This document shows positions 4,998-5,046 of a stretch of 5,046 bases of DNA, piece after piece. The translations under genes were made by a program, and so were the position numbers. The stretch is from RFPI01 sp964398195 (GTDB taxonomy: Bacteria; Pseudomonadota; Gammaproteobacteria; Burkholderiales; Methylophilaceae). The stretch spans positions 1 to 5,046 of the forward strand of contig CAYNLW010000063.1 in the NCBI GenBank assembly GCA_964398195.1, read 5' to 3'. Below the pieces are notes generated by a model. That model worked only from the letters and a program-made list of their open reading frames with translations, ran no database searches and was not told where the DNA came from. Every line of letters starts with the position of its first letter. The stretch's first letter is position 1.

Positions 4998-5046
4998 AGC
5001 CCATCACCCCGCCACAATCCCTATCACCTTTTTATGCTGAGAATCA

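Noticed and set aside
1..5046. New defence, mobile or biosynthetic system
   Set aside because: Every coding stretch belongs to a known housekeeping, transport or small-enzyme family; no direct-repeat array, transposase, integrase or paired unknown genes are present. tRNA genes can be integration sites, but no integrase or duplicated tRNA 3' end is visible.

Overview
The window looks like chromosomal housekeeping DNA from a proteobacterium, most likely a betaproteobacterium of moderate GC content. This is an inference from protein resemblance and gene order; no lineage marker proves it. The main clue is the minus-strand order uvrC, pgsA, tRNA-Gly(GCC), tRNA-Cys(GCA), tRNA-Leu(UAA). It matches the Escherichia coli order uvrC-pgsA-glyW-cysT-leuZ. 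All three tRNA genes encode their own CCA end.

Layout, read in the direction of minus-strand transcription (right to left). A zinc/cobalt/cadmium-type cation diffusion facilitator (CDF) exporter (4005-3076) is followed by a 95-nt gap. Next comes a very compact block: a 60-residue 4-oxalocrotonate tautomerase-family protein (2980-2798), uvrC starting 1 nt after its stop (2796-991, TTG start), and pgsA whose ATG directly abuts the uvrC stop (990-427). A strong promoter with a GC-rich discriminator (398-371) then precedes tRNA-Gly (354-279). A near-ideal hairpin terminator (271-241) lies between tRNA-Gly and tRNA-Cys (217-144), and tRNA-Leu (135-49) follows closely. On the plus strand, diverging from the CDF gene, is rlmJ (4140-4997), a 23S rRNA adenine-N6 methyltransferase. 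Its consensus TATAAT sits only 8 bp before the ATG.

Functionally the window combines nucleotide excision repair (UvrC), anionic phospholipid synthesis (PgsA), translation (three tRNAs and an rRNA methyltransferase), metal export and a small tautomerase of unknown substrate. The known genes are ordinary. I found no CRISPR array, insertion sequence, prophage, toxin-antitoxin pair or obvious new defence system. The points of interest are regulatory: a probable leaderless rlmJ mRNA, a terminator-like hairpin splitting a tRNA operon, a two-turn inverted repeat over the putative CDF promoter, a duplicated motif in the divergent intergenic region, and a tautomerase coupled to uvrC that lacks the two arginines of canonical 4-oxalocrotonate tautomerase.

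Stretches without genes are short. Positions 1-48 hold only a small TTGGA tandem repeat and no clear terminator. Positions 355-426 hold the tRNA promoter. Positions 2981-3075 hold the tautomerase ribosome binding site and a small inverted repeat. Positions 4006-4139 hold the divergent regulatory region. In 4998-5046, after rlmJ, I see no hairpin terminator and no gene.
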